Position numbers and translations under genes: made by a program. Below the pieces are notes generated by a model that made no database searches, was not told the DNA's origin, and saw only the letters and a program-made list of their open reading frames with translations. This document shows, piece after piece, positions 25,019 to 33,055 of a stretch of DNA of 64,000 bases (positions within the stretch are counted from its first letter, which is position 1; every line of letters begins with the position of its first letter). Origin of the DNA: Methylobacterium sp. E-066 (GTDB lineage: Bacteria; Pseudomonadota; Alphaproteobacteria; Rhizobiales; Beijerinckiaceae); the NCBI RefSeq assembly GCF_022829635.1, contig NZ_JAKSYO010000068.1, forward strand, positions 55,214-119,213. Direction: 5' to 3'.

Positions 25019-25839
25019 CGCGTGCTGCACCGTTCGGCCGCATGGGAACAAGCGCGGCCGCTTCCTACATCGGCTTCGTCTTCCGCCACGCCCCGGCCAG
25101 CCTCGTGTCCCTGATCAGGTTCGCGCTCCTCGCGCTCGTTCTTCTCTTCCTCGTGCCGGTCGCGGTCTCGGCGACGCTGTACTGGTTGCGCGCGGACGGT
25201 GACTGGCGCTCGGCCGACCGGTCCAGTGCCGGGCTCCTTCCGCCGGCCGAGACCCATCGGGCGGCGGTCGTCCGGATCTTCTCCGCCCGCACGGTGAGTT
25301 GGCGCGGCATCGTCGCGACCCATAGCTGGATTGTGATCAAGGGCAGCGGTGAGCGCCGCTATCGCCGCTACGACTACACGGCCTGGGGCCAGCCGATCTG
25401 GATCGACCGCTTCGTGCCGGATGGGCGCTGGTTCGGGAACGCGCCCGAGACAGTGTTCGCTGCCGACGGCTCGGAGGCGGAGGCGATGCTTCCGCGCATC
25501 CGCACGGCCGTGGCCGAGTACCGTTACGCCCGGCCCGGCGATTACGTGGTCTGGCCGGGGCCGAACTCGAACACCTTCGTGGCGGCCGTGATGGCCGCGG
25601 TTCCGGAGATGCGGGTGAGCCTGCCGGCGACGGCAATCGGCAAGGATTTTCCCTACGACGGGCGATGGATCGGATGGACGCCCTCGGGCACCGGCATCCG
25701 GATCAACCTCGGCGGCTATCTCGGGCTGACGCTCGCCTGGGTCGAAGGTCTGGAGCTGAACCTGCTCGGTGGCGTGGCCGGGATCGACCTGCGCCGCCCG
25801 GGGATCAAGCTGCCGGCCATCGGGCGTGTGGGGATCTAA
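25015..25839 (+). CDS. DUF3750 family membrane-anchored protein
   Basis: 274 residues from a GTG overlapping the upstream stop; an ATG at 25042 is the alternative. One N-terminal membrane helix (IRFALLALVLLFLVPVAVSATLYW) is followed by a periplasmic domain with the DUF3750 blocks HSWIVIKGSGERRYRRYDYTAWG, DRFVPDGRWFGNAPETVFAADG, RPGDYVVWPGPNSNTFVAAV, IGKDFPYDGRWIGWTPSGTGI and RRPGIKLPAIGRVG. The family has no established function; the conserved His, Asn and Tyr residues suggest an enzyme. Translational coupling to the CitG-like gene is the only functional hint. Confidence 0.82.
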   Translation: MTRAAPFGRMGTSAAASYIGFVFRHAPASLVSLIRFALLALVLLFLVPVAVSATLYWLRADGDWRSADRSSAGLLPPAETHRAAVVRIFSARTVSWRGIVATHSWIVIKGSGERRYRRYDYTAWGQPIWIDRFVPDGRWFGNAPETVFAADGSEAEAMLPRIRTAVAEYRYARPGDYVVWPGPNSNTFVAAVMAAVPEMRVSLPATAIGKDFPYDGRWIGWTPSGTGIRINLGGYLGLTLAWVEGLELNLLGGVAGIDLRRPGIKLPAIGRVGI

Positions 25840-25847
25840 AGCATCAT

Positions 25848-25874
25848 CCCGAAAGGTGGCCGCCGGCTTTCGGG
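25848..25874. repeat. Dispersed intergenic palindrome, variant copy 1
   Basis: CCCGAAAG (25848-25855) and CTTTCGGG (25867-25874) form a perfect 8-bp stem right after the DUF3750 stop, flanked by GCATCAT and AAAAAGAGGATC. The layout GCATCATCCCGAAA...TTTCGGGAAAAAG is one I remember as recurring in Hyphomicrobiales genomes. It may also help end transcription. Confidence 0.55.
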
Positions 25875-26014
25875 AAAAAGAGGATCCGCAACCAGGGACC
25901 TACAGCATCCTGCCGAGTCCGATATCCGGTACGATGCCGTAAGGCGGCGACCGACGAGGACGGCTTCGACAGCAGGACGGCCAGCGGCGACCCGGTTCAT
26001 CCGTCCGCCCAGGC

Positions 26015-27106
26015 TCAATTGCCGTTGCGAGCCATCTGGGTCCGGATGGGGCTCGCGGCGAGGCTCGGCAGCGGATCCTGGGTGCCCGCCACGACCACGA
26101 GGCGCTGGACCTCGCCGCGGAGGAAAGCCTGCAGGAACCGGTCGTAGTCGCGGAACGAGACGCAGCCATTCGAATCGCCGCGCGGTCCGAGCATGAAGGT
26201 ATGGGCCAGCAGCCCGACGCGACCGTAGACGGCCTCGTTGCCGCCGACCGGCGTGAGGCGGATCGCCCGCACGCCGTGGAACAGCTGCTCCCGCTCCGTC
26301 AGGTCATAGGTGCCGGGCGGCGTCGGGCCGCGCATCCGCACGTTCACCAAGCGCGGCTCGTCGAGACCCTCGCCGAGACCGGAATGGGCCTCAAGGCGCT
26401 CGCCGTTCGGCAACGTCACGACGCGGGCCACGATATTGTAGACCGCCGTTCCGGCCGTCGGGCGCGCATCCGTGGGGGCGAGCGGCGGCGAGATGCGCCG
26501 CTGCGGAACGAGATCCGCCGGCCGGCTCTCCAGGGCCGCATAGGCGAGCGCCGGGGCGCGCTCGACGCCGAACAGCTTTTCCAGGAACGAGCGATCATCG
26601 TCCCGGGGCGGTGTCGGCACAGGAGGCAGTTCGCGGCGGGCGATCCGCCGTTCGGCCCTGCGGGCGACATCGGGCGCCCGCGAGGATCGGAATTCGGGAG
26701 GGCGCGGGACCGGGAGGGGTACGGTCATCGCCGCGCGCGGCGGCTCGGCGTTCTGGACCTCCGGGGCCGGCGCGGCGTCCGGGATCTGCAGCGGCGCGGG
26801 CGGCTCGATCTGAGCCCAGGTCCATCGCGAGAGGGGGCCGCCGATGGCATCGCGCCAGGCCTCGGTCGTCAGGGGCGCGGCCTCGGGCGGTGATTCGGCT
26901 GTCGTCGCCAAGCGATCGGGGCTGACCGGATCGGAACTGACCAGGGTGATGGCCGGCGGGCGTCCCGGATGCGGGAGACCGCTTCCGAGGGCGGCCAGAG
27001 ACACGGCGGCGATCAGGACCGCCAGGGGGGCCGCGCAGGAGCCACGGGCCATCCGGGTGGTGGAGCCGTCCAGGGGCGTGGTGTCGATAGCCATGCGGGC
27101 GCCCAT
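26015..27106 (-). CDS. DUF2778 protein, L,D-transpeptidase/amidase-like
   Basis: 363 residues (ATG at 27106, or 27094). A membrane anchor or signal (CAAPLAVLIAAVSLAALGSG) leads into about 170 Pro/Ala/Arg-rich residues that look disordered. A C-terminal domain from ~225 then opens VARVVTLPNGERLEAHSGLG. HTFMLGPRGDSNGCVSF at 302-318 is the His...SxGC catalytic motif of DUF2778/YkuD-like enzymes, with YDLTEREQLFHGVRAIRLTP before it. Such proteins cut or cross-link peptidoglycan stem peptides; some relatives (Tlde1) are type VI secretion toxins, but no secretion or immunity gene is nearby. It probably acts in the periplasm on the host's own wall. Confidence 0.75.
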   Translation of the reverse strand: MGARMAIDTTPLDGSTTRMARGSCAAPLAVLIAAVSLAALGSGLPHPGRPPAITLVSSDPVSPDRLATTAESPPEAAPLTTEAWRDAIGGPLSRWTWAQIEPPAPLQIPDAAPAPEVQNAEPPRAAMTVPLPVPRPPEFRSSRAPDVARRAERRIARRELPPVPTPPRDDDRSFLEKLFGVERAPALAYAALESRPADLVPQRRISPPLAPTDARPTAGTAVYNIVARVVTLPNGERLEAHSGLGEGLDEPRLVNVRMRGPTPPGTYDLTEREQLFHGVRAIRLTPVGGNEAVYGRVGLLAHTFMLGPRGDSNGCVSFRDYDRFLQAFLRGEVQRLVVVAGTQDPLPSLAASPIRTQMARNGN

Positions 27107-27330
27107 GCTCTCGTCGCGGAGCGGGCGCCTGCCGGATCATCGGCGCTGCGGCTCGGAGAAGCCCACAGCGCGTATCGATGGGCCGGCCGGCCCCGCTGGG
27201 AGGAAACAGCGGGGCCGGGCCGGCTTTTCTGGGGCAGCGGCGTGGTCGACTGAGGATCGATCAAGACCATTTTCGGGCGGATAAAGGTTTCGCGCTCCAA
27301 ATTTGGGGCGCGTCCGCCGGCGAATAGACT

Positions 27331-28125
27331 TCAATCGTTGTCGATCTGCTTTCCGAGCTGCGCGATCGCCCGCTCGTAGACCGACGCGGCATTCCAGCCC
27401 TGGATCGCCACGAAGTTCGGCTCGCCGGGCTGGTAGCCGGCGCCGGGGCGCCAGCCGTGTGCCTTCAGGAAGTTCGCGGTCGACGACAGGGCGGCGCCGA
27501 CATTGTTCAGGTCGCCGGTGCCGTAAGTGAGGACGTTCTTCGGCAGGAACTGCGTGTGGCCGACCTCGCCGTGGGCCGCGCCGCGGGTGCTCGCCGAGAG
27601 CAGGCCCCGGTCGACCAGGGTCAGAGCCGCGTAGAGCTGGTCCGTGAAGTATTCCGAGCGCCGGCAATCATACGCCAGGGTCGCGACCGCCGAGAGGGTG
27701 TTGACGTTGCCGCGGACCGCGCCGAAGCCGGTCTCCATACCCCAGATCGCCAGCAGCGGGCCCGGGGGAACGCCGTAGCGCTGCTCGATTGACTCGAACA
27801 GGGCGGCGTTGGTGCGCTTGAGTTGACGTCCCTTCGACACGATGGTCGGGCCGCCCCGCTTGGCGAGGAACTGCTCGAGAGACAGCTTGAAGCTGCGCTG
27901 GCCTCGGTCGGCCGAGATCGTGGCGGTGGAGTAGCTCGTGCCCTCCAGCGCCGCCAGGCTCGCCGCACTGGCCTTGCCGCGCGCCTCCTGGGCGAATTCC
28001 CGCTTCCAGGCCTCGAACCCGGCCGCTGTGTTGCCGCACTGCGCGGCCTCCGCCCGCCCGGCCATGCCGGCGAGCCCGGCGATTGCCGCCACAGCAAGGG
28101 TCATACGCCGCATTTGTTCGATCAC
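27331..28125 (-). CDS. Lytic murein transglycosylase (MltB/SLT_2 type)
   Basis: 264 residues from the GTG at 28125, chosen because AGGAG lies eight bases before it; the open frame continues upstream without leader-like sequence. The signal peptide (MTLAVAAIAGLAGMAGRAEAAQC) is followed by the SLT_2 domain: FLAKRGGPTIVSKGRQL, then YGVPPGPLLAIWGMETGFGAVRGN with the catalytic Glu near residue 131, GHTQFLPKNVLTYG, and the closing GYQPGEPNFVAIQGWNAASVYERAIA. It would cleave peptidoglycan glycan strands to anhydromuropeptides in the periplasm. Confidence 0.85.
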   Translation of the reverse strand: MIEQMRRMTLAVAAIAGLAGMAGRAEAAQCGNTAAGFEAWKREFAQEARGKASAASLAALEGTSYSTATISADRGQRSFKLSLEQFLAKRGGPTIVSKGRQLKRTNAALFESIEQRYGVPPGPLLAIWGMETGFGAVRGNVNTLSAVATLAYDCRRSEYFTDQLYAALTLVDRGLLSASTRGAAHGEVGHTQFLPKNVLTYGTGDLNNVGAALSSTANFLKAHGWRPGAGYQPGEPNFVAIQGWNAASVYERAIAQLGKQIDND

Positions 28126-28902
28126 GCGAAACACTCCTTCGGCGCGAAGCCGCGCCATGGTCTTCAACCGAGTACCGGGAAACATCTCGTCGACAACAGG
28201 GCGAGATGATGTCGGATACGCCGTCCGCCGGCAGTGTGGTATTCGGACCATAGCGTAGGCCCGAACGTCCGCTGAGACGTCCACGCCTGTGTTTCGCATC
28301 ATCGTGAACGCGATGATCGGCCGTCGGCGATCGACGCCGTCCGCGCCGCGACAGCGCCCACGGGGCCGTATCCGGACTGACGCATCCATCCGCTAGAGCA
28401 CGTGCCGCCGAAGTGGATACCGGTTCGGCGCAAGCGACCTTCAGAAGACGAACGAGGGCGTAAGACCGTGTTCGTTGCCGGCAATTGCTTTGCCAGCGAA
28501 GCGTATGTCCCTAAAAGACTCTTTTGTGATGTCACAACATCGTCAAAAGACAATCATAGTTTTGCCGGCGGAAAGATCGCCGCGGAGAAACGGTGTGGGG
28601 CCGATGACGTTCCGCTTAGCTTTGCGCCTTCGGCGCCGCCGTTTTTTCTGATCGCGGCCTCACGATGTCTGTGATGTCCTCGGCGGATCACCCGCATCGA
28701 ACGACAGACGGCGGCCGCTCGAAACGGGTTGCCGCACGCGGATCAGCGCCACCGAAACCGGCGCCGCTGCCGGGGCCTGAACCCAGCGTGGTCCGGATCC
28801 GAGCCTGAGCCCGGCCTTCCCCCCGAATCCCGGATCCCTCGGCGCGCGACGCAGCCGGGGAGCGGGTGCCTCAACCTGACAGACAGCGAGAGACAGGACC
28901 CT
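28126..28902. other. Long intergenic region with one palindromic repeat
   Basis: 777 bp between divergent genes. Apart from the dispersed palindrome at 28406-28430 no gene, RNA or clear promoter was recognised. Short open frames here lack ribosome sites and family signatures. Confidence 0.35.
28406..28430. repeat. Dispersed intergenic palindrome, copy 2
   Basis: CGCCGAA (28406-28412) and TTCGGCG (28424-28430) enclose GTGGATACCGG. The same core, CCGAAGTxGATACCGGTTCGGCG, is found inverted at 46703-46727 and in a related form at 53993-54033. Confidence 0.65.
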
Positions 28903-29589
28903 ATGGCCCTCGGAACGCAAAGCACCGGCTCGCCGCGAGCGGCGACGCTCGGCCCCGATCTCGATCGCGACGGCGTGGCCAAGGCCTATGGCCGCTGGGC
29001 GCCGGTCTACGATCTCGTCTTCGGCCCGGTCTTCGCCCAGGGCCGGACCCTGGCGGCGGCGGCGGCCGAGCGGATCGGCGGCCGTGTCCTGGAGGTCGGT
29101 GTCGGCACCGGGCTGTCCCTGCCGGCCTATCGGCGGGCGGCCAGCATCGTGGGCATCGATATCTCGGCGCCGATGCTGGAGAAGGCGCGCAGCCGCGTCG
29201 CGCGGCTGGCCCTGCGCAACGTCGAGCGCCTCGCCGTCATGGATGCCGAGCATCTCGATTTCGGAGACGCGTCCTTCGACGTGGTCGTGGCTCAGTACGT
29301 CGTGACCGCGGTGCCGAACCCGGAGGCCGCCCTCGACGAGTTCGCCCGGGTGCTGCGCCCCGGCGGCGAGATCGTCATCACCACCCGGATCGGCGCCGAG
29401 GGCGGCCTGCGCCGCCTGGTCGAGCACACGCTGATGCCGATCACGAGCCGCCTCGGCTGGCGGACCGAATTCTCCTGGGAACGCTACGCCGCCTGGGCGG
29501 CGACCGCCCCGGTGGAGGTCGTCGAGCGCCGGGCTCTGCCGCCGCTCGGCCACTTCTCCCTCATCCGCCTGCGCAAGCGCGACGCCTGA
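28903..29589 (+). CDS. pmtA: Phosphatidylethanolamine N-methyltransferase-like (PmtA type)
   Basis: 228 residues from the ATG at 28903; the frame upstream is not coding. YGRWAPVYDLVFGPVFAQGR near residue 29 and RVLEVGVGTGLSLPAY (61-76) are the opening and SAM motif I of the Rhodobacter-type PmtA. IVGIDISAPMLEKARSRV, ASFDVVVAQYVVTAVPNPEAALDEFARVLRPGGEIVITTR and a short basic C-terminus follow. The enzyme would methylate phosphatidylethanolamine stepwise to phosphatidylcholine at the inner membrane. A phosphatidylserine decarboxylase gene 3 kb away fits the same pathway. A related ubiquinone-type methyltransferase is possible but less likely. Confidence 0.72.
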   Translation: MALGTQSTGSPRAATLGPDLDRDGVAKAYGRWAPVYDLVFGPVFAQGRTLAAAAAERIGGRVLEVGVGTGLSLPAYRRAASIVGIDISAPMLEKARSRVARLALRNVERLAVMDAEHLDFGDASFDVVVAQYVVTAVPNPEAALDEFARVLRPGGEIVITTRIGAEGGLRRLVEHTLMPITSRLGWRTEFSWERYAAWAATAPVEVVERRALPPLGHFSLIRLRKRDA

Positions 29590-29640
29590 GCGCGCAAGCC
29601 TTCAAACCAGCCCACCCACCATCGATCGGAGAAGCACGGC

Positions 29641-30252
29641 ATGGCGAGCTTTCTTGAGGCGCTGCGCGTCCAGCGTTGGGACGACCACCGCTACTATCAC
29701 CACAACCGGATCAACCAGAGCTTGCACGTGGTCAGTGCCGTGAGCTTCCTGGTGGCCTACGCGCTGGCCTTCAAGGATCCCGCGACGGCGGCGCTGATCG
29801 GCTGGCTCCTGGCGATGACGAGCCGGCAGGCAGGCCACCTGTTCTTCGAGCCGAAGGGCTACGACCACGTCAACAACGCCACGCACGAGCACAAGGAAGA
29901 GATCAAGGTCGGCTACAATCTCCAGCGCAAGATCGTTCTGCTGGCGATCTGGGCGTTGTCGCCGCTGCCGCTCTACTTCGATCCCACCCTGTTCGGCCTG
30001 CTCGAGCCGCACCAGACGACCACGGACCTGATCCGCAACGTCGGCTGGATCTGGCTGTGGCTGGCGGGTGCGGGCCTGCTGTTCCGCACCGTGCAGCTGT
30101 TCTTCTTGCGCGACGTGCAGACTGGCCTGGTCTGGGCGACCAAGATCCTTACGGACCCGTTCCACGACATCAAGCTCTACCACAAGGCGCCGCTGGCCCT
30201 GCTGCAGGGTGAGATGGTCGAGGAGCACGAGCCGCACGAGCACGGCGCCTGA
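29641..30252 (+). CDS. Histidine-rich integral membrane protein, unknown
   Basis: 203 residues, 51 bases after pmtA and probably co-transcribed. About four membrane segments (VVSAVSFLVAYALAF, AALIGWLLAM, IVLLAIWALSPLPLYF, WIWLWLAGAGLLFR). Conserved-looking His and acidic residues cluster before and between them: DDHRYYHHNRINQSLHVV, RQAGHLFFEPKGYDHVNNATHEHKEE and the His-rich tail. The spacing of histidines recalls membrane di-iron or metal-dependent lipid enzymes such as Mpo1/DUF962 proteins, but the match is too weak to name. The context suggests a lipid role. Confidence 0.65.
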   Translation: MASFLEALRVQRWDDHRYYHHNRINQSLHVVSAVSFLVAYALAFKDPATAALIGWLLAMTSRQAGHLFFEPKGYDHVNNATHEHKEEIKVGYNLQRKIVLLAIWALSPLPLYFDPTLFGLLEPHQTTTDLIRNVGWIWLWLAGAGLLFRTVQLFFLRDVQTGLVWATKILTDPFHDIKLYHKAPLALLQGEMVEEHEPHEHGA

Positions 30253-30262
30253 ACGTCACCTG

Positions 30263-30413
30263 GGCATCACCGAGCTGGGGGCTCCCCCGCCTCGGTGATG
30301 CCGGGAAAGTCCCGGTTTCAAAAGGTCATCGACCTTTTGCGGGTGCAGGGCGGAGCCCTGCAAACTCGGGGCTGCACGCCCCGAACCCTGCCAAAGGGCC
30401 GGCGGCCCTTTGG
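30263..30413. repeat. Array of six consecutive hairpins between convergent genes
   Basis: Six stem-loops follow one another. GGCATCACCGAG/CTCGGTGATGCC is at 30263-30302, with an inner GGGGG/CCCCC. CCGGGA/TCCCGG is at 30301-30315. CAAAAGGTC/GACCTTTTG is at 30319-30339. GCAGGGC/GCCCTGC is at 30345-30361. TCGGGGC/GCCCCGA is at 30366-30384. CCAAAGGGCC/GGCCCTTTGG is at 30391-30413. The first, nearest the membrane-protein stop, may act as terminator. The others resemble a mosaic palindromic repeat that I recall from Methylobacterium. Confidence 0.7.
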
Positions 30414-30422
30414 AATCCCAGA

Positions 30423-32114
30423 TCAGGTTTGGTCCGGGGCCTGAAGGCCGAGACGAGCGCCGAGTTTGCCCAGTCGGATCGCCGCGACCTCGCGCAGGAT
30501 CGCCCGGCGGATCGCCTTGTCGGTCGGGGCGCCGCCCTCCCACCAGCCATCCGCCCGCATGGCGTGCGCCGCCGCCACGAACCGCGCGGCGACCGCCTCG
30601 AACGCCGCGTCGTCGTAGGCGAGGCTGAAGATCATCCGGCCGGTCCCCACCCAGGACAAGGCCAGCCCCTCGGCACGCAGGTAAAATTGCAACATCCAAT
30701 TGTAGCGCGACGGCCGCGTGTAGAGGACCGTCCAGACCGTGGACATGTTGGCGACCCGCACCGGCAGCTCGGCTTCCGCCAGCAGGGCGTTCAGCCGCGC
30801 GGCCCGGGCATCCCAGGTCGGGTCGAGGTCGCGGTACAGGGCAGCGACCTCCGGGGTCTCGAGCCGGTCGAGGAACGCGCCCATGGCGCCCATCACGTAG
30901 GGATGGGCGTTGAAGGTGCCGCGAGCGAAGCAGATGTCCACCGGACGGTCGTCCCGGAAGCGCCGCATCAGGTCAGCACGCCCGCAGATGACGCCCACCG
31001 GCAGGCCGCCCCCCAAGGTCTTGCCGTAGGTCACCATGTCGGCGCGCACGCCGAAATACTCCTGCGCCCCGCCGCGGGCGAGGCGGAATCCGAGGAAGAC
31101 CTCGTCGAAGATCAGCACGATCTTGTTGGCCGTGCAGACCGCGCGCAGCTCCTGCAGCCACTGGGTATAGGCCGCGCGGTCGAAGGCGGCCTTGCGGCCG
31201 CTGTCGACCAGGGCGGAATCGGACGGCGCGCCGGCATTCGGGTGCATGGCCTGGAGCGGATTGACCAGCACGCAGGCCACATCCCGGCGGCTGGCGAGCA
31301 CCCGCAGCGTCCGCGCGGACATGTCGGCGAGGGTGAGCGTGTCGCTGGTCGGCACCGGGTTGCCGATACCCGGCTGCACCTCGCCCCACCAGCCGTGATA
31401 GGCGCCGCAGAACCGCACGATCCGGCGCCGGCCGGTATGGTAGCGGGCGAGGCGCACCGCCTGCATCACCGCCTCGGTGCCGGACATGTGGAACGAGACC
31501 TCGTCGAGGCCCGACAGCGCCTTGAGCCGCGCCACGTTGCCGGTGACCACCGGGTGCAGCGGCCCCAGCACGGGGCCGAGGGCGTTCACCTTCGCGGCGC
31601 CGTCCTCCAGGCAGGCGCGGTAGAAATCCACGCCGAACAGGTTGACCCCATAGGACCCGGCGAGGTCGTAGAAGACGTTGCCGTCGAGATCCGTGATGGT
31701 CACGCCCTCCGAGGCCGCCGCGAAGGCCCCGGCCCCGAGATGCGCCCGCACGTGCCCGGCATACTGGAATGGCACCCGATACAGGCCGGTGAACTGGAGA
31801 TCCGAGAGTCCGTCGCGCACGGCCTCGGTCTCGGCCCGGGTGCGGGCGAACCGCGTCCGGTAGAGGTCCGCCAGCCGGGCGAAGCCGTTCTCCCGCCGCA
31901 GCGCCACCGTCTCGTCCGGGTCGTCGGAGCGGAAGAAGGCGCGCTCGGAATAGGCGTAATGCGGGATCAGCCCGGCCACGCGCCGGGCCATCCGGGCGTG
32001 GCCGGTGAGCGAGGGATGCTTGGCTCGCGACAGCTGCAGGCGCTGAGCAGCCTTGGGCAGAGCGATCACCGCGGCTGCGGCTGTGGCGGACAGGGTGGCG
32101 AGGAGTGCGGACAT
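30423..32114 (-). CDS. Class III aminotransferase (glutamate-semialdehyde aminomutase-like)
   Basis: About 563 residues from the ATG at 32114; a GTG at 32171 would add 19. The N-terminal ~120 residues, with a hydrophobic start (SALLATLSATAAAAVIALP), are an extension beyond the usual ~430. PLP-fold features follow: ITDLDGNVFYDLAGSYGVNLFG, FHMSGTEAVMQAVRLARYHTGRRRIVRFCGAYHGWW, VLIFDEVFLGFRLARGG with the conserved Asp, and the Schiff-base Lys in VTYGKTLGGGLPVGVICG. It should transfer or move an amino group, but the substrate is unclear. It is divergent from psd with only 32 bp between the starts, so a shared control region and a link to aminophospholipids are possible. Confidence 0.8.
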   Translation of the reverse strand: MSALLATLSATAAAAVIALPKAAQRLQLSRAKHPSLTGHARMARRVAGLIPHYAYSERAFFRSDDPDETVALRRENGFARLADLYRTRFARTRAETEAVRDGLSDLQFTGLYRVPFQYAGHVRAHLGAGAFAAASEGVTITDLDGNVFYDLAGSYGVNLFGVDFYRACLEDGAAKVNALGPVLGPLHPVVTGNVARLKALSGLDEVSFHMSGTEAVMQAVRLARYHTGRRRIVRFCGAYHGWWGEVQPGIGNPVPTSDTLTLADMSARTLRVLASRRDVACVLVNPLQAMHPNAGAPSDSALVDSGRKAAFDRAAYTQWLQELRAVCTANKIVLIFDEVFLGFRLARGGAQEYFGVRADMVTYGKTLGGGLPVGVICGRADLMRRFRDDRPVDICFARGTFNAHPYVMGAMGAFLDRLETPEVAALYRDLDPTWDARAARLNALLAEAELPVRVANMSTVWTVLYTRPSRYNWMLQFYLRAEGLALSWVGTGRMIFSLAYDDAAFEAVAARFVAAAHAMRADGWWEGGAPTDKAIRRAILREVAAIRLGKLGARLGLQAPDQT

Positions 32115-32146
32115 CGCCCCACGCCGTATCGGAGGCAATTCACGGC

Positions 32147-33046
32147 ATGATGACGGTTTCGGCGGGATCACGGCTGCGGCGCGCCCTGGCGCAGGTCGGC
32201 GCCCAGGAGGATCTGAACTTTCTGCTGACCAACCGGCTGCCGCGCCGGCTCGCCACCCGCTTCATGGGCTGGTTCAGCCGGATCGAGCAGCCGCTTTTGC
32301 GCGATGTCTCGATCGCGACTTGGCGCCTGTTCTGCGATGTCGATCTCAGCGACGCCGCCGAGACCCGGTTTCCGAGCCTCCACGCCGCCTTCGTGCGCGC
32401 GTTGCGCCCCGGTGCCCGCCCGGTCGCCCTGGACCCGACGATCCTGGTGAGCCCGAGCGACGCGATCCTGGGCGCGCATGGCCGGATCGAGGCCGGCCGG
32501 CTGCACCAGATCAAGGGCCTGTCCTACAGCCTCGCCGACCTGCTCGGGGGTGACGCGGAGCTGGCCCGCGCCCACGAAGGCGGCGCCTACGCGACCCTCC
32601 GGCTGACCGCCGGGATGTATCACCGCTTCCATGCCCCCCACGACCTGCGGGTCGAATCGGTCCGCCACATCTGGGGCGACACCTGGAACGTGAACCCGAT
32701 CGCGCTGAAGCGCGTCGAGGCCCTGTTCTGCCGCAACGAGCGGGCCGTGCTGCGCCTGCGGATCGCCGGCCAGGCCGTGACTTTGGTGCCGGTGGCGGCG
32801 ATCCTGGTGGCGGGCCTGCGCCTCGGCTTCCTGCCGGCGGGTGTCGCTCTGCGCCGTACGGGCGGCGCCCCGTTGCCCTGCACCGCCCGTCTGGAAAAGG
32901 GCGCGGAGCTGGGCTGGTTCGAGCACGGCTCCACCATCGTGGTGCTGACCCCGCCGGGCTTCACCCTGTGGCCGACGCTGCGGGAGGGCGACCGCCTGCG
33001 GATGGGCGAGCCGCTGATGCGGTTGCCGCAGCGGGACTCGGCGTAG
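32147..33046 (+). CDS. psd: Phosphatidylserine decarboxylase proenzyme
   Basis: 299 residues from the ATG at 32147, which has GGAGG eleven bases before it. Diagnostic blocks are ALDPTILVSPSDAILGAHGRIE, IKGLSYSLADLLG, YHRFHAPHDLRVESVRHIWGDTWNVNP and NPIALKRVEALFCRNERAVL. The self-cleavage site follows in GWFEHGSTIVVL: Gly261-Ser262, where the Ser becomes the pyruvoyl cofactor. HGST replaces the more usual LGST. The enzyme decarboxylates phosphatidylserine to phosphatidylethanolamine at the inner membrane. The PmtA-like gene at 28903 could methylate the product. Confidence 0.88.
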   Translation: MMTVSAGSRLRRALAQVGAQEDLNFLLTNRLPRRLATRFMGWFSRIEQPLLRDVSIATWRLFCDVDLSDAAETRFPSLHAAFVRALRPGARPVALDPTILVSPSDAILGAHGRIEAGRLHQIKGLSYSLADLLGGDAELARAHEGGAYATLRLTAGMYHRFHAPHDLRVESVRHIWGDTWNVNPIALKRVEALFCRNERAVLRLRIAGQAVTLVPVAAILVAGLRLGFLPAGVALRRTGGAPLPCTARLEKGAELGWFEHGSTIVVLTPPGFTLWPTLREGDRLRMGEPLMRLPQRDSA

Positions 33047-33055
33047 CGCTCGGGT

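Noticed and set aside
26015..27106. Type VI secretion toxin (Tlde1-like)
   Set aside because: The fold family fits, but there is no signal for secretion, no immunity gene and no type VI genes nearby. A housekeeping wall enzyme is more likely.
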